64,000 nucleotides of DNA from Ruegeria atlantica (GCA_013032095.1 WQBJ01000014.1:52948-116947), one strand, 5' to 3'. Numbered from the stretch's first letter, positions 1 through 8,513 are shown. Notes: generated by a model not told the origin, from the sequence alone. Numbers and translations: made by a program.

Positions 1-462
1 GCGGACGTAGTCGGTTGCAAAGTCGATCTCGGACCCGACTGCCGTGCCACCCGATGCTATAGCCAGAACTACGCGCTTGCCGTCCAGCAGCCCTTTGGGT
101 CCGTTCTCGGTGTACGAAAAAGTCAGGCCTGCACGGGCAACCAGATCAATCCAGGCTTTGAAGGCGGCAGGGACAGAGAAGTTATAGATCGGCAGGCCGA
201 TGACGATGGTGTCGGCGTCTTGCAATTCGCCCACCAGTGTATCTGACAGGGCCAGCTGATCGCGCTGTGCGTCGCTACGTTGATCCACAGGTGTAAAGTT
301 GGCGTTTATCCAGCTTTCGGTCAGGAGGGGCAGGGGAGTTGCCAGATCGCGACGAATAATACGGGCTGCGCCCAGGTGTTGAACGACACGGTCAGACAGG
401 TCACGGGTGGTTGATCCTTCGCGGCGGGCCGAGGCGTCGATATGCAGGATGGTTTTGCTCAT
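1..462 (-). CDS. azoR: FMN-dependent NADH:quinone oxidoreductase / azoreductase, partial
   Basis: Only the first 154 codons are present; the gene runs off the left edge. The product starts MSKTILHIDASAR and has the flavodoxin-like layout of AzoR: a phosphate-binding loop near residues 9-17 (DASARREGS) and the FMN-contacting PIYNF segment at about 91-95 followed by LKAWID. Family members are soluble homodimeric flavoenzymes that reduce quinones and azo compounds with NAD(P)H by a two-electron mechanism. It is divergent from a LysR-type gene across about 117 bp, an arrangement in which the regulator often controls the flavoenzyme (inference). Start ATG at 460-462 is unambiguous. Confidence 0.88.
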   Translation of the reverse strand, partial: MSKTILHIDASARREGSTTRDLSDRVVQHLGAARIIRRDLATPLPLLTESWINANFTPVDQRSDAQRDQLALSDTLVGELQDADTIVIGLPIYNFSVPAAFKAWIDLVARAGLTFSYTENGPKGLLDGKRVVLAIASGGTAVGSEIDFATDYVR

Positions 463-579
463 TTCACTTGGTCCTTGTGATAGGGTTTTGCGTCTGCACC
501 GAATATGGACGTTGCGTCTGCGAACAAAACTCGGATATATCAACATTGACTGTTGGAAATTGCACATAAGAAAATTGCC

Positions 580-1458
580 ATGGACAATTGGGATGAAGTG
601 AGAACCGCCTATCAAGTCGCCCGTATGGGGACAGTTAGCGGTGCGGCCGAAGTGCTGGGTGTGCACCACGCCACAGTGATCCGCCATATCGACGCGATCG
701 AGGCGCGGTTGGGTGTTAAGCTGTTCCAACGCCATGCGCGCGGATACACACCGACCGAGGCGGGCGAAGACCTATTACGCGTTGCGCAGGCGACCGAGGA
801 CCAATTCAACCAGTTGGTTGGTCGTATGAAAGGGCGGGGGGACGATGTCGCGGGCGAGCTTGTAGTCACTTCTCTGGCTTCGTTGGCGCCGCTTGTGGTT
901 CCCGTTCTCAGCGAATTCCAGCAGCTCCACCCCGGCGTGATCGTGCGTTATCTGACTGGAGACCGGCTGTTTCGCCTCGAATATGGCGAGGCGCATGTGG
1001 CGATCCGAGCCGGATCGGTGCCGGATCAACCGGACAACGTGGTTCAACCCTTCTGGAATCAGGAGGTTGGGCTATACGCCAGTAAGGAATATATCGCACG
1101 TCGGGGTGTCCCATCGGGCGTTGAAGATTTCGCCAATCACTCCTTCGTCGGTAATGACGACGAAAACAACCGCGCCCCATTCTCGCAATGGCTGCGGGAG
1201 CACGCGCCAGACGAAGCGATCACTTTCAGATGCTCGAATAATTTCACAATGTACCAGGCGGTACTGTCTGGGGCTGGGATCGGCTTCATGTCGCGCTGGG
1301 AGGCGGCGCGGAACCCTGAATTGCAGGAGGTCATGACTCATCTACCTGAATGGTCCGGTAAGCTGTGGCTGGTGACGCATGTGGACCTGCATCGTACGAC
1401 CAAGGTGCAGGCCTTCCTGACCTTTCTGAAAGACCGCATGAAAGAGTGGATGGTGTGA
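580..1458 (+). CDS. LysR-family transcriptional regulator
   Basis: A 292-residue LysR-type protein. The winged HTH covers residues 1-60 (GAAEVLGVHHATVIRHI, then FQRHARGYTPTEAG), followed by a periplasmic-binding-like effector domain. A TTG at 553 would add nine residues, but the ATG at 580 gives the usual start just before the first helix, so I prefer it. It is divergent from azoR and its stop codon overlaps the start of the downstream transporter, so it may regulate azoR, the transporter or both. The effector is unknown. Family assignment is firm, the target is inferred from position only. Confidence 0.88.
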   Translation: MDNWDEVRTAYQVARMGTVSGAAEVLGVHHATVIRHIDAIEARLGVKLFQRHARGYTPTEAGEDLLRVAQATEDQFNQLVGRMKGRGDDVAGELVVTSLASLAPLVVPVLSEFQQLHPGVIVRYLTGDRLFRLEYGEAHVAIRAGSVPDQPDNVVQPFWNQEVGLYASKEYIARRGVPSGVEDFANHSFVGNDDENNRAPFSQWLREHAPDEAITFRCSNNFTMYQAVLSGAGIGFMSRWEAARNPELQEVMTHLPEWSGKLWLVTHVDLHRTTKVQAFLTFLKDRMKEWMV

Positions 1459-2369
1459 CGCCGCAGGCTCAAGGCCATCTAGCCATGCTTGCCTTTTCGG
1501 CGCTTGTGGCAGGCAGTTTTTCACTGGGCTCGATGATCGCAAATGAAATCGCGCCCGAGGCGATCACGGCGGCGCGCTTTCTGATTGCTTCTGTATTGAT
1601 TTGGGTCGCGGCGCTGTTGACCACTGGTTTGCCGCGCAGTGCAGCGCAAGCGCCGTGGCGTTATCTGGTGCTTGGCGGGCTGTTCGCCGCGTATTTCGTG
1701 CTGATGTTCCATGGCCTGAAAACCGCGCCTCCGGTTAGCGCGGCGGCCGTATTCACGCTGACTCCGGTGATGTCAGCCGTCGCCGGGTGGGTGTTGCTGC
1801 GACAAATCACGACGCCAAGAATGGCTCTGGCGCTTTCGGTGGGCGCATTTGGCGCTTTGTGGGTCATATTTCGCGCGGATTGGCAGGCTTTCAAAGCTTT
1901 TGAGATCGACCGCGGCGAAGTCATCTATTTCTTTGGCTGCGTTGCGCACGCGGTCTATACGCCGATGGTGCGCAAGCTAAACCGAGGTGAGCCAGCGGTG
2001 GTATTTTCCTTTGGCACACTGGTCGCAGGCTGCCTGTTGTTGACACTTTACGGCTGGTCCGAAATTCGCTCGACAGATTGGGTCAACCTGCCGCTGATCG
2101 TTTGGGTTGGGCTTTTATATGTTTCGATCTTTGCAACGGCGGCGAGTTTCGTTCTCGTGCAGTTTTCAACGCTGCGACTGCCTTCGGCCAAGGTCATGGC
2201 GTACACCTACCTGATCCCCAGTTGGGTGATCTTATGGGAGATTGCGCTGGGCCAGCAGCCACCCGCGTTGTTGGTGCTTGTCGGAGCAATTCTGACTGTC
2301 GTTGCACTTGTTCTATTGTTGAAAGTCGAAGATCAGCCACGCACCGCGACAAATCCCGTACCTAAATGA
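1455..2369 (+). CDS. DMT-superfamily (EamA) transporter
   Basis: About 304 residues with roughly ten hydrophobic segments arranged as two EamA repeats, typical of inner-membrane drug/metabolite exporters. GTG at 1455 overlaps the TGA of the LysR gene (GTGA), and gives a normal family length; an upstream in-frame ATG at 1365 would lie deep inside the LysR gene and is unlikely. Co-transcription with the LysR gene is probable. Substrate cannot be told from sequence: EamA proteins export amino acids, metabolites or drugs. Confidence 0.82.
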   Translation: MTPQAQGHLAMLAFSALVAGSFSLGSMIANEIAPEAITAARFLIASVLIWVAALLTTGLPRSAAQAPWRYLVLGGLFAAYFVLMFHGLKTAPPVSAAAVFTLTPVMSAVAGWVLLRQITTPRMALALSVGAFGALWVIFRADWQAFKAFEIDRGEVIYFFGCVAHAVYTPMVRKLNRGEPAVVFSFGTLVAGCLLLTLYGWSEIRSTDWVNLPLIVWVGLLYVSIFATAASFVLVQFSTLRLPSAKVMAYTYLIPSWVILWEIALGQQPPALLVLVGAILTVVALVLLLKVEDQPRTATNPVPK

Positions 2370-2429
2370 AGCTTGCTTTCCGGTCGGATTGTGCCAGCGT
2401 TGGCAGAGAAAACGCATAGGCAACGGACC

Positions 2430-2711
2430 ATGAAACCAGTATTTTTTATGATCGCAGCGGCGGGTTTGTACGCCTGCACCCAAAATGTGCCCGACACCTC
2501 GGTGTCAGAAGCCGACCTGCAGGGTAGTTGTGAGGCGCTTGTTTCGGCCGAGACTGGGGTAGATCCCGATGGTGTAACAGTCGTTTCAACCCAGGCCGAA
2601 CCAACAGGGTCGGTGACGACCTTGACAGTGGTCGGGGCACAAGCGCCCTGGCTGTGCCGAGCGGATCCGTTCGGTGTTATCACCGGCGTCGAGTATAGCC
2701 AGGAAGGGTAG
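2430..2711 (+). CDS. small secreted lipoprotein, unknown function
   Basis: A 93-residue protein with a short signal sequence ending in a lipobox (GLYAC), so probably a lipid-anchored envelope protein. The mature part has three further Cys and ends with APWLCRAD...GVITGVEYSQEG, a tail style seen in many short alphaproteobacterial secreted proteins. I do not recognise a named family. ATG 2430 is chosen over an upstream TTG-type frame extension because it places the lipobox at residues 12-16. It stands 60 bp after the transporter. Confidence 0.6.
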   Translation: MKPVFFMIAAAGLYACTQNVPDTSVSEADLQGSCEALVSAETGVDPDGVTVVSTQAEPTGSVTTLTVVGAQAPWLCRADPFGVITGVEYSQEG

Positions 2712-2801
2712 TTGCCTTTTCCTGTATTAGCCGAGCGTTGAGGCAGATCAAATCTCAAACATGCGAATATCTCTATTCTTGGGGTTGAGGAGGAATTCGC
2801 C

Positions 2802-3215
2802 ATGTATACCCACATCATGTTCCCAGTTGACCTGCACCTGCCGCCCGAAGTGCGCAAGGCCGCAGACGTCGCGGCTGAGGTTGCCAAGTGGCAAGGAGCA
2901 AAGATTACGGTTGTCAGTGTAACCGGCACCCAGCCCGGTGACCCCGTTCAGACCGATGCAACAATCAACGAAGAGCTGCGCGTATTTGCTGAGCAACTAG
3001 CCAAGAATAGCGGGACCGATGTTGAGTTTCGCAATATCCACTCGGTCGATGTCGCGGCTGAGGTTGATAGCGATCTAAAGGGCGCCGCCGAAGAAATCGG
3101 CGCTGACTTGATAATTGTCGGCACCCACACTCCGCGGATAACCGACTATATCTTTTCAAGCCATGCGGGCTATTTGGCCAATCACGCCAACGTTTCCGTT
3201 TTCGTGGTGCGTTAA
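2802..3215 (+). CDS. universal stress protein (UspA family)
   Basis: A 137-residue single-domain Usp protein. It begins with MFPVDL, the usual first strand, and ends with the nucleotide-binding pattern VGTHTP...SSHAGYLANHANVSVFVVR region (split here), in which Gly/Ser/His contact ATP phosphates. A strong ribosome site (GAGGAGG) precedes ATG 2802. Usp proteins bind ATP or AMP and are induced by starvation and oxidative stress; the specific role here is unknown. The gene is monocistronic and converges on the ArsR gene with a 6 bp gap. Confidence 0.85.
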   Translation: MYTHIMFPVDLHLPPEVRKAADVAAEVAKWQGAKITVVSVTGTQPGDPVQTDATINEELRVFAEQLAKNSGTDVEFRNIHSVDVAAEVDSDLKGAAEEIGADLIIVGTHTPRITDYIFSSHAGYLANHANVSVFVVR

Positions 3216-3221
3216 TTTGGG

Positions 3222-3557
3222 TTAGGAGTCGTCGGACGCAGGCAGTTCGATTTCCAGGAACCGTTCGAACGCGTCCAGATTGACTGGTTCGAACTGTCCG
3301 AAACCCTGCATCCAAACCGAGGCATCACGGAGAGCGTCGGGCTCCAGCTTGCACCACTTCACCCGACCGCGTTTTTCCTGGCTGATCAGCCCAGCCTTGG
3401 TCAGGATGACCAGGTGTTTCGAGATCGCAGCCAGCGACATCTCGAAAGGTTCGGCCACATCGGTCACGGCCATATCGTCCTCAAGCAGCATCGCAAGGAT
3501 GGCGCGGCGGGTGGGGTCGGCGAGGGCTGCGAAGACGGTATCGAGGTCGTTTGACAT
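3222..3557 (-). CDS. ArsR-family winged-helix regulator
   Basis: A 111-residue ArsR/SmtB-type protein: LADPTRRAILAMLL opens the winged helix, and the recognition helix is MSLAAISKHLVIL at about 41-53. No CxC metal site is visible, so it belongs to the large non-metal group often found next to SRPBCC (AHSA1) proteins; no such partner is adjacent here. It lies 4 bp downstream of the Imm11-like gene on the same strand, so the two may be co-transcribed, although their functions look unrelated. Confidence 0.85.
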   Translation of the reverse strand: MSNDLDTVFAALADPTRRAILAMLLEDDMAVTDVAEPFEMSLAAISKHLVILTKAGLISQEKRGRVKWCKLEPDALRDASVWMQGFGQFEPVNLDAFERFLEIELPASDDS

Positions 3558-3561
3558 GGCT

Positions 3562-4218
3562 TTAGTCCGAAATCACTCTGCAACGTAACAAATCCCAGTC
3601 CTTTGCCACTTTCGCAGCCTTCAGAGCGGTGGCGAGGCGATCACTCAAGATCGGGGCGAAGAATATTGCTGGATCAAACCATATGTCTGGCCCTGCTAAA
3701 ACTGTCTTGGAAAACACCAAATCCCCATCGCTGACATGATCGGCATTTCTGACCATGAACACTTCTTTCTTTCTTCCGAGCGGCCTAACACCTCTGGATA
3801 GCTCTCCCTTAAAACAAGGCTTCCCATCCCCCAACACTAGGTAAAACCAATCTCCAGCCAGTTCGGTTTTCTGATCTGGATGCAAAAGATTTACGGGCAC
3901 CAACCTTGATGCACCCATATTGTGGGCCCGCAAGACATCAGCAGATGCAGATGACACAACCAGTAGCCCACCAGCACTCAAGATATCGCGTTTCGGTCGT
4001 TTGTGACCGGCCCATCGTTTGACAGCATAGAGCTGTTTTGGCAGCGCATGATCTTCGATGGGTAAGTGGCTTTCTTGCCGCTCTATAAGAGCGTCAAATG
4101 CAATACCAATTTCATTGTCCCTCGGCGGCCTTGGGACATCCGGAAACCCTACCGGCCGATAGCCGTAAGTCGTGGAAGGATTGCGGTGCATATTGCTCAG
4201 CCAAACCACATCGCTCAT
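3562..4218 (-). CDS. Imm11-like (DUF1629-type) putative immunity protein
   Basis: A 218-residue soluble protein with no signal peptide. The C-terminal part (ILSDRLATALKAAKV, then LLRCRV) resembles the end of Imm11/DUF1629 immunity proteins, which neutralise polymorphic toxins, commonly AHH-type nucleases. The N-terminal HRNPSTTYGYRPVG region is less familiar. A ribosome site (GGGCAGAG) sits before ATG 4218. No toxin gene is visible upstream, so it would be an orphan immunity gene. By eye the region is more AT-rich than its neighbours, suggesting transfer. The family call rests on remembered pattern, not on a search. Confidence 0.5.
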   Translation of the reverse strand: MSDVVWLSNMHRNPSTTYGYRPVGFPDVPRPPRDNEIGIAFDALIERQESHLPIEDHALPKQLYAVKRWAGHKRPKRDILSAGGLLVVSSASADVLRAHNMGASRLVPVNLLHPDQKTELAGDWFYLVLGDGKPCFKGELSRGVRPLGRKKEVFMVRNADHVSDGDLVFSKTVLAGPDIWFDPAIFFAPILSDRLATALKAAKVAKDWDLLRCRVISD

Positions 4219-4581
4219 TCTCTGCCCTCATATTCTCAGGCGCATCTTGTTTCAAAGGTGACACCCTTGAGAGCGCAGAGGCAATTTCATTTCTTCTGTC
4301 GTTTGGCCCGAGCTTGGCGGTGCTTACCAAAGCGGATTTGGCGCCAACATTCTGCGCAAGCTACTTATGGGGGCACAAAGATCAACCAAAAGGTTGAATA
4401 TGCGGATTCAGGTGAATTTGCCCAACTCGTCTGTTCTGCATCGGAAGATACTCATCTGCACTTAGATTTTTTAGTATAAGAATCAAATTCTTAACGTAAA
4501 ATTTGGTGCGACTTATATGCCGTTGACTCTGTGCCCTCAGCCCCTTAGCACCCTACCCAAGACTGAGCGAGGGATTTGCCC
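4219..4581. other. intergenic region between Imm11-like gene and atp operon
   Basis: About 360 bp without a convincing gene. It should hold promoters for the divergent Imm11-like and atp transcripts; a weak -35/-10 pair (TTAACG 4491, TTATAT 4513) is a candidate for atpI. On the minus strand directly upstream of the Imm11-like gene one frame reads protein-like for about 35 codons (LAQNVGAKSALVSTAKLGP) but has a stop in front and a different frame from the downstream gene; it might be the decayed tail of a lost partner gene. No AHH or HNH motif is seen. Confidence 0.4.
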
Positions 4582-4917
4582 GTGACCGATGATGACCAAA
4601 AGCAGCGTATGGCGCAGCTGGAGGCCAAGATCGAAGCGGCGAAAAAGGCCAAAGCGCCTAAGCCCCGTGCAGATGCTGACGTGTCCGGGGGCGAGCTTGC
4701 CTGGAGGATGGTCATCGAAATGGTATCCGGTCTGGGGATCGGATTTGGCATCGGATATGGGCTGGACAGCCTGCTCGGGACAATCCCGATATTTCTGGTG
4801 CTGTTCACATTGCTGGGCCTTGTCGCGGGCGTGAAGGTTATGCTCCGCAGCGCGAAAGAGGTTCAGGAGAAACAGACGGCGGCCCAAGAGCAGGCCGAAC
4901 GAGACGAGAGGGACTGA
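4582..4917 (+). CDS. atpI: ATP synthase assembly protein I
   Basis: A 111-residue protein: charged Ala/Lys-rich N-terminus (about 45 residues, coiled) and then two membrane segments ([17 protein letters not shown] and [17 protein letters not shown]), the AtpI pattern. AtpI helps assemble the rotor c-ring and may act in cation supply to F0. I choose GTG 4582, which has GCGAGGGA about eight bases upstream; TTG 4576 in the same frame is possible. First gene of the F0 operon, two bases before atpB. Confidence 0.88.
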   Translation: MTDDDQKQRMAQLEAKIEAAKKAKAPKPRADADVSGGELAWRMVIEMVSGLGIGFGIGYGLDSLLGTIPIFLVLFTLLGLVAGVKVMLRSAKEVQEKQTAAQEQAERDERD

Positions 4918-4919
4918 AC

Positions 4920-5678
4920 GTGGCAACTGAGACCACCGCAGCAGAAGGCAGCAGCCTGGTTTTCCACCCGATGGACCAGTTCATCGTTAAGCCGTTGTTC
5001 GGTGACGGTGGCATTGCATGGTACACGCCCACCAACGTGACCCTGTGGCTGTTCCTTGCAATTGCGGCGATCTTCGGTCTGCTGGTGCTCAGCACCTCGA
5101 AGCGCGCGATTGTTCCGACCCGGATGCAGTCGATTGCGGAACTGGCCTATGGCTTCATTTACAAGATGCTGGAAGACATCTGCGGTAAGGAAGGCGTCAA
5201 GTACTTCCCCTATGTCATGACCCTGTTCATGTTCATTGTCTGCGCGAACTTCCTGGGCATGATCCCCATGTCCTTCACCACCACATCGCATTTCGCCGTA
5301 ACTATCCCGCTGGCTCTGGCCGTGTTCCTGACCGTGACCGTTCTGGGTTTCGTCAAGAATGGTGCTGCTTTCTTGGGTCTGTTCTGGGTCTCTAGCGCTC
5401 CTTTGGCGCTGCGCCCTGTTCTGGCGATCATCGAGTTGATCTCGTACTTCGTGCGCCCGGTCAGCCACTCCATTCGTCTTGCCGGTAACGTCATGGCTGG
5501 TCACGCTGTTATCAAAGTGTTTGCAGGCTTTGCCGCAATCGCCGCGATCTCGCCGGTGTCCGTTCTGGCGATCACCGCAATGTACGGCCTTGAGGTCCTC
5601 GTGTCCTTCATTCAGGCGTACGTATTCACCATTCTGACCTGTGTTTACCTGAAAGATGCGCTGCATCCTTCGCACTAA
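4920..5678 (+). CDS. atpB: F0F1 ATP synthase subunit a
   Basis: A 252-residue polytopic membrane protein. The essential stator arginine lies in [14 protein letters not shown], and [14 protein letters not shown] marks the last helix; both are diagnostic of subunit a, which forms the two proton half-channels against the c-ring. GTG start at 4920 follows the atpI stop by two bases, indicating translational coupling. In this group the F1 genes (atpHAGDC) are in a separate operon, and none are present in the window. Confidence 0.97.
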   Translation: MATETTAAEGSSLVFHPMDQFIVKPLFGDGGIAWYTPTNVTLWLFLAIAAIFGLLVLSTSKRAIVPTRMQSIAELAYGFIYKMLEDICGKEGVKYFPYVMTLFMFIVCANFLGMIPMSFTTTSHFAVTIPLALAVFLTVTVLGFVKNGAAFLGLFWVSSAPLALRPVLAIIELISYFVRPVSHSIRLAGNVMAGHAVIKVFAGFAAIAAISPVSVLAITAMYGLEVLVSFIQAYVFTILTCVYLKDALHPSH

Positions 5679-5726
5679 GGTCCGATACCCCAACATCGAA
5701 ACTTCCAATTCGTAAGGAGACACATC

Positions 5727-5951
5727 ATGGAAGGCGATCTCGCACACATCGGCGCAGGCCTGGCAGCAATCGGTTCCGGCGCAGCCGCAATCGGGGTGGG
5801 CAACGTTGCAGGCAACTTCCTGGCCGGCGCCCTGCGCAACCCTTCGGCGGCTGCTTCGCAGACCGCAACCCTCTTCATCGGTATCGCATTCGCAGAAGCG
5901 CTGGGCATCTTCGCATTCCTGGTCTCGCTGCTGCTGATGTTCGCCGTCTAA
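5727..5951 (+). CDS. atpE: F0F1 ATP synthase subunit c
   Basis: A 74-residue two-helix hairpin, the rotor subunit. The polar loop is ALRNPSA (about 35-41) and the proton-carrying carboxylate is Glu57 in FAEALG. Helix 1 has the GxGxGxG-like packing run ([11 protein letters not shown]). A good ribosome site (AAGGAG) precedes the ATG. Subunit c is needed in many copies per complex, and a perfect hairpin directly follows this gene (see 5976-6006). Confidence 0.97.
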   Translation: MEGDLAHIGAGLAAIGSGAAAIGVGNVAGNFLAGALRNPSAAASQTATLFIGIAFAEALGIFAFLVSLLLMFAV

Positions 5952-5975
5952 TCTGCGGAACCTGATCCTTACGCG

Positions 5976-6006
5976 CAGGTGGGCCCAAGCCATAGCGGCC
6001 CACCTG
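5976..6006 (+). promoter_or_regulatory. intercistronic hairpin after atpE
   Basis: A perfect 10 bp inverted repeat, CAGGTGGGCC at 5976-5985 and GGCCCACCTG at 5997-6006, lies in the 86 bp between atpE and atpF'. There is no T-run, so it is not a standard intrinsic terminator. A likely role is 3'-end protection of an atpI-B-E processing product, raising subunit c expression over b/b' (inference). Confidence 0.55.
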
Positions 6007-6037
6007 TTGTAAAGACAACGTTCCGACGGAGGACATC

Positions 6038-6589
6038 ATGGCGACTGAACCCATTAGCGAAGAAGTAGTAGGCTCGTGCGTCGATGCCGGTGGTTCGGCC
6101 ATCGGGATGCCGCAGCTCTGCTTCGATTGGTTCCCCAACCAGATTTTCTGGCTGGTCATTACGCTGGTCGTCATCTTTCTGGTCCTGTCCCGCGTGGCTC
6201 TGCCCCGTATCGCGGCAATCCTGGCTGAACGTCAGGGGACCATTACAAATGACCTGGCTGCGGCCGAAGATCTGAAGGCCAAGGCGGTCGAGGCCGAAGA
6301 GGCCTATAACAAGGCGCTGGCCGATGCCCGTGCCGAAGCGCAGCGTATCGCTGCCGAAGCCCGTGCGGAAATCCAGGCGGACCTGGATGACGCGATTGCC
6401 AAGGCGGACGCGGAAATCGCTGCAAAGGCGGCTGAATCGGAGAAGGCAATTGCCGAAATCCGTGCCGGTGCGCTGGAAAGCATTCAAGTGGTTGCCAAGG
6501 ATACGGCGGCTGAACTGGTCACTGCGCTGGGCGGCGAGGCGGATGCCAAGGCCATCGACGGTGCCGTTGACGCGCAGATGAAAGGATAA
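6038..6589 (+). CDS. atpX: F0F1 ATP synthase subunit b'
   Basis: A 183-residue subunit b' : cytoplasmic or short N-terminal extension of about 30 residues, one membrane helix ([17 protein letters not shown]) and a long Ala/Glu-rich right-handed coiled coil that forms the peripheral stalk. Photosynthetic and many alphaproteobacteria carry this second, divergent b gene next to atpF; the longer N-terminal extension with two Cys identifies it as b'. Six bases separate it from atpF. Also named atpF2 or atpG in some annotations. Confidence 0.92.
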   Translation: MATEPISEEVVGSCVDAGGSAIGMPQLCFDWFPNQIFWLVITLVVIFLVLSRVALPRIAAILAERQGTITNDLAAAEDLKAKAVEAEEAYNKALADARAEAQRIAAEARAEIQADLDDAIAKADAEIAAKAAESEKAIAEIRAGALESIQVVAKDTAAELVTALGGEADAKAIDGAVDAQMKG

Positions 6590-6594
6590 GTGAC

Positions 6595-7155
6595 ATGCGG
6601 AACACTCTTGCCCTTATCCTAACCTTCGGCGCAGCCAGCCCAGCATTGGCAGCTAAAGGCCCGTTCTTCTCGCTGGCCAATACGGACTTTGTGGTCTTCT
6701 TGGGCTTCATCGTCTTCATCGCGGTCCTGTTCTACTTCAAAGTCCCCGGCATGATCGGCGGCGCGCTGGACAACCGTGCCGAAGGCATCAAGGCCGAGCT
6801 GGACGAAGCTCGTGCCCTGCATGAAGAAGCGCGCACTCTGCTGGCCTCGTATGAGCGCAAGCAGCGTGAGGTGCAGACTCAGGCAGATGCTATCGTAGCA
6901 GCCGCGAAGGACGATGCTGTTCTGGCAGCTGAGCAAGCCAAAGCCGATCTGGAAAAATCCATCGCGCGCCGTCTGGCCGCTGCGCAGGATCAGATTGCAT
7001 CGGCTGAAGCTTCGGCTGTGAAGGAAGTCCGTGATCAGGCCATCACCGTTGCCGTTTCGGCGGCCAATGCGGTCTTGGCCAAGCAGATGACGGCCACTCA
7101 GGCGAACAAGCTGATCGACGCGGCAATTGCCGATGTCGGAGAAAAGCTTCACTGA
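6595..7155 (+). CDS. atpF: F0F1 ATP synthase subunit b
   Basis: A 186-residue subunit b with an N-terminal hydrophobic leader ([15 protein letters not shown], possibly cleaved), the membrane helix [17 protein letters not shown], then [21 protein letters not shown] at the start of the long stalk helix. With b' it makes the heterodimeric peripheral stalk that binds F1 through the delta subunit. Last gene of the operon, followed by a strong intrinsic terminator. Confidence 0.93.
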   Translation: MRNTLALILTFGAASPALAAKGPFFSLANTDFVVFLGFIVFIAVLFYFKVPGMIGGALDNRAEGIKAELDEARALHEEARTLLASYERKQREVQTQADAIVAAAKDDAVLAAEQAKADLEKSIARRLAAAQDQIASAEASAVKEVRDQAITVAVSAANAVLAKQMTATQANKLIDAAIADVGEKLH

Positions 7156-7177
7156 TCGCCAGATACATGGTTTGAAA

Positions 7178-7209
7178 AACCCGAGGGCCCAAGGCACTCG
7201 GGTTTTTTG
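7178..7209 (+). terminator. intrinsic terminator of the atp operon
   Basis: Stem AACCCGAG (7178-7185) pairs with CTCGGGTT (7197-7204), and the 3' side runs into TTTTTT before GTTTG. Position 23 bases after atpF fits the end of the F0 transcript. Confidence 0.9.
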
Positions 7210-7218
7210 TTTGGGACG

Positions 7219-7707
7219 TCAGGCGGTTTCTGCCGAATTACGCCAACTAACAAACCAGACGATGAGAGCGATCACCACAATTGCGATCTCAACCTTGAAG
7301 GTCCAATGGTTGAGAAAGGACAGGATCCAGTGGGAATGGGTCGCCTGCACAGTGACCAAAGGGTAAGTGGCATCCGAGAGGGGCCAAAGCCATGCAACCT
7401 GGCCCGTAATTGAATCCAGCATCATATGGACCAACCCACCGACACCAAAGAAGGTGACAACAGTGCCAGCTCGCGGCATCCAGAGTCGCAGTAATGAGCC
7501 GCACAACAAAAACCCTGCCCATATGATCGGGCGGTGGGTCAGGTACGTGTGATGGTGGTGCCCGCGATTATCGACAACATAGAACCAGAGGATGTCCACG
7601 TCCGGAGCGACCGCGCCCACCATTGCAGCCGCAAAGGCGAGTTTGCCCATATTTGGAGCCGCCGCCCGAAAGATCAGATAAGCACCCGGCAGATGACCTA
7701 TGAACAT
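7219..7707 (-). CDS. membrane-bound metal-dependent hydrolase (DUF457/YdjM-like)
   Basis: A 162-residue protein with about four membrane segments and conserved His/Asp in the positions of the DUF457 family: MFIGHLPGAYL, APDVDILWFY, GHHHHTYLTHRP and HMMLDSITG. These polar residues cluster near membrane boundaries and are thought to bind a metal. The biological substrate is unknown; the best known member, YdjM of E. coli, is LexA-controlled. The ATG overlaps the TGA of the FadR-type regulator (TGATG), so the two are co-translated. Confidence 0.78.
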   Translation of the reverse strand: MFIGHLPGAYLIFRAAAPNMGKLAFAAAMVGAVAPDVDILWFYVVDNRGHHHHTYLTHRPIIWAGFLLCGSLLRLWMPRAGTVVTFFGVGGLVHMMLDSITGQVAWLWPLSDATYPLVTVQATHSHWILSFLNHWTFKVEIAIVVIALIVWFVSWRNSAETA

Positions 7708-8477
7708 CAGACCTCGCCGGTCTCGTGCTGCAACCGCTGCTGCGCGATTTCCTCGTTGCGGGTGGCTTTCTGCTGGTCGGCCATGCAGCGTTCAACAAAG
7801 CTGAGGTGTTGTTCAACGGCCTGTCGCGCGCCTTTCGGGTCGCGGTCTTGCAACGCGGCGTTGATGGCGCGGTGCTGGTCCAATATGGCTCCGCGCGTTG
7901 TGCGCTGTTGGAACATCATCTGGCGATTGTAGAACACACCCTGTTGCAGCAGATCGTACATAGACCGCATCATGTGAAGCATTAATACGTTATGGCTGGC
8001 TTCAATGATTGCCATGTGGAACTGAGCGTCCAGATTGGCCTCGTCTTCCAAAGCATTTCGGGTATGGGCCGCTTCCATCTTATCAAAAATTGCCTGCACG
8101 ACCTTCAGATCACTGTCCGAGCCCAGACGAGCGGCGCGCTCGGCCGCCAGTCCCTCCATGTCCCTGCGAAAGGACAGAAAGTCGAACACCGCTTCTTCGT
8201 GGCTGCTGAATAGTTGTACCAGCGCTGGGGAAAAGGCCGACCCCAGAACCTCAGCGACATAGATGCCGGATCCGGCCTTTGCGGTCAGAAGGCCCTGATC
8301 CTGAAGGTTTGATATCGCTTCGCGCAGCGAAGGGCGGGAGACGCCCAGCCTTTCGGCCAGCTCTCGTTCCGCCGGAAGCCGCTCGCCCGGTCGCAGGATG
8401 CCCCTCAGAATAAGCAGTTCGATCTGCTTCACCACAGCAATGGAGAGCTTCTCGGTCTGAATTTTTTGAAAAGGCAT
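7707..8477 (-). CDS. FadR/PdhR-type GntR-family regulator (FCD domain)
   Basis: A 256-residue GntR-family repressor or activator. Winged HTH at about 8-72 (GERLPAERELAERLGVSRPSLREAI), then an all-helical FCD ligand domain with the expected acidic and His residues (DAQFHMAI, HRAINAALQDRD). ATG 8477 gives the standard start five residues before the conserved LS..VVKQIE helix; an in-frame TTG at 8501 would overlap the proposed operator. Family ligands are small organic or fatty acids; here unknown. It is divergent from the aminotransferase, which is its most likely target together with itself. Confidence 0.85.
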   Translation of the reverse strand: MPFQKIQTEKLSIAVVKQIELLILRGILRPGERLPAERELAERLGVSRPSLREAISNLQDQGLLTAKAGSGIYVAEVLGSAFSPALVQLFSSHEEAVFDFLSFRRDMEGLAAERAARLGSDSDLKVVQAIFDKMEAAHTRNALEDEANLDAQFHMAIIEASHNVLMLHMMRSMYDLLQQGVFYNRQMMFQQRTTRGAILDQHRAINAALQDRDPKGARQAVEQHLSFVERCMADQQKATRNEEIAQQRLQHETGEV

Positions 8478-8494
8478 GCGGGTCAATCCGAAAT

Positions 8495-8513
8495 TGGTCA
8501 AATCATATGACCA
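8495..8513. promoter_or_regulatory. candidate GntR/FadR-type operator
   Basis: Inverted repeat TGGTCA (8495-8500) N7 TGACCA (8508-8513) in the divergent promoter region, 18 bases upstream of the regulator start. FadR-family operators are built on TGGT...ACCA half-sites, although usually closer together. Autoregulation is inferred. Confidence 0.45.

Noticed and set aside
553..579. TTG start of the LysR gene nine codons upstream
   Set aside because: ATG 580 gives the standard LysR N-terminus; the TTG extension is not family-like.
4066..4479. 137-codon plus-strand frame antisense to the Imm11-like gene
   Set aside because: Mostly overlaps the Imm11-like gene; the unmatched part has no family features.
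4863..5993. Long open frame (376 codons) on the minus strand across the atp operon
   Set aside because: It is antisense to atpB and atpE, has no ribosome site and low-complexity Arg/Glu/His-rich composition typical of shadow frames in GC-rich DNA.
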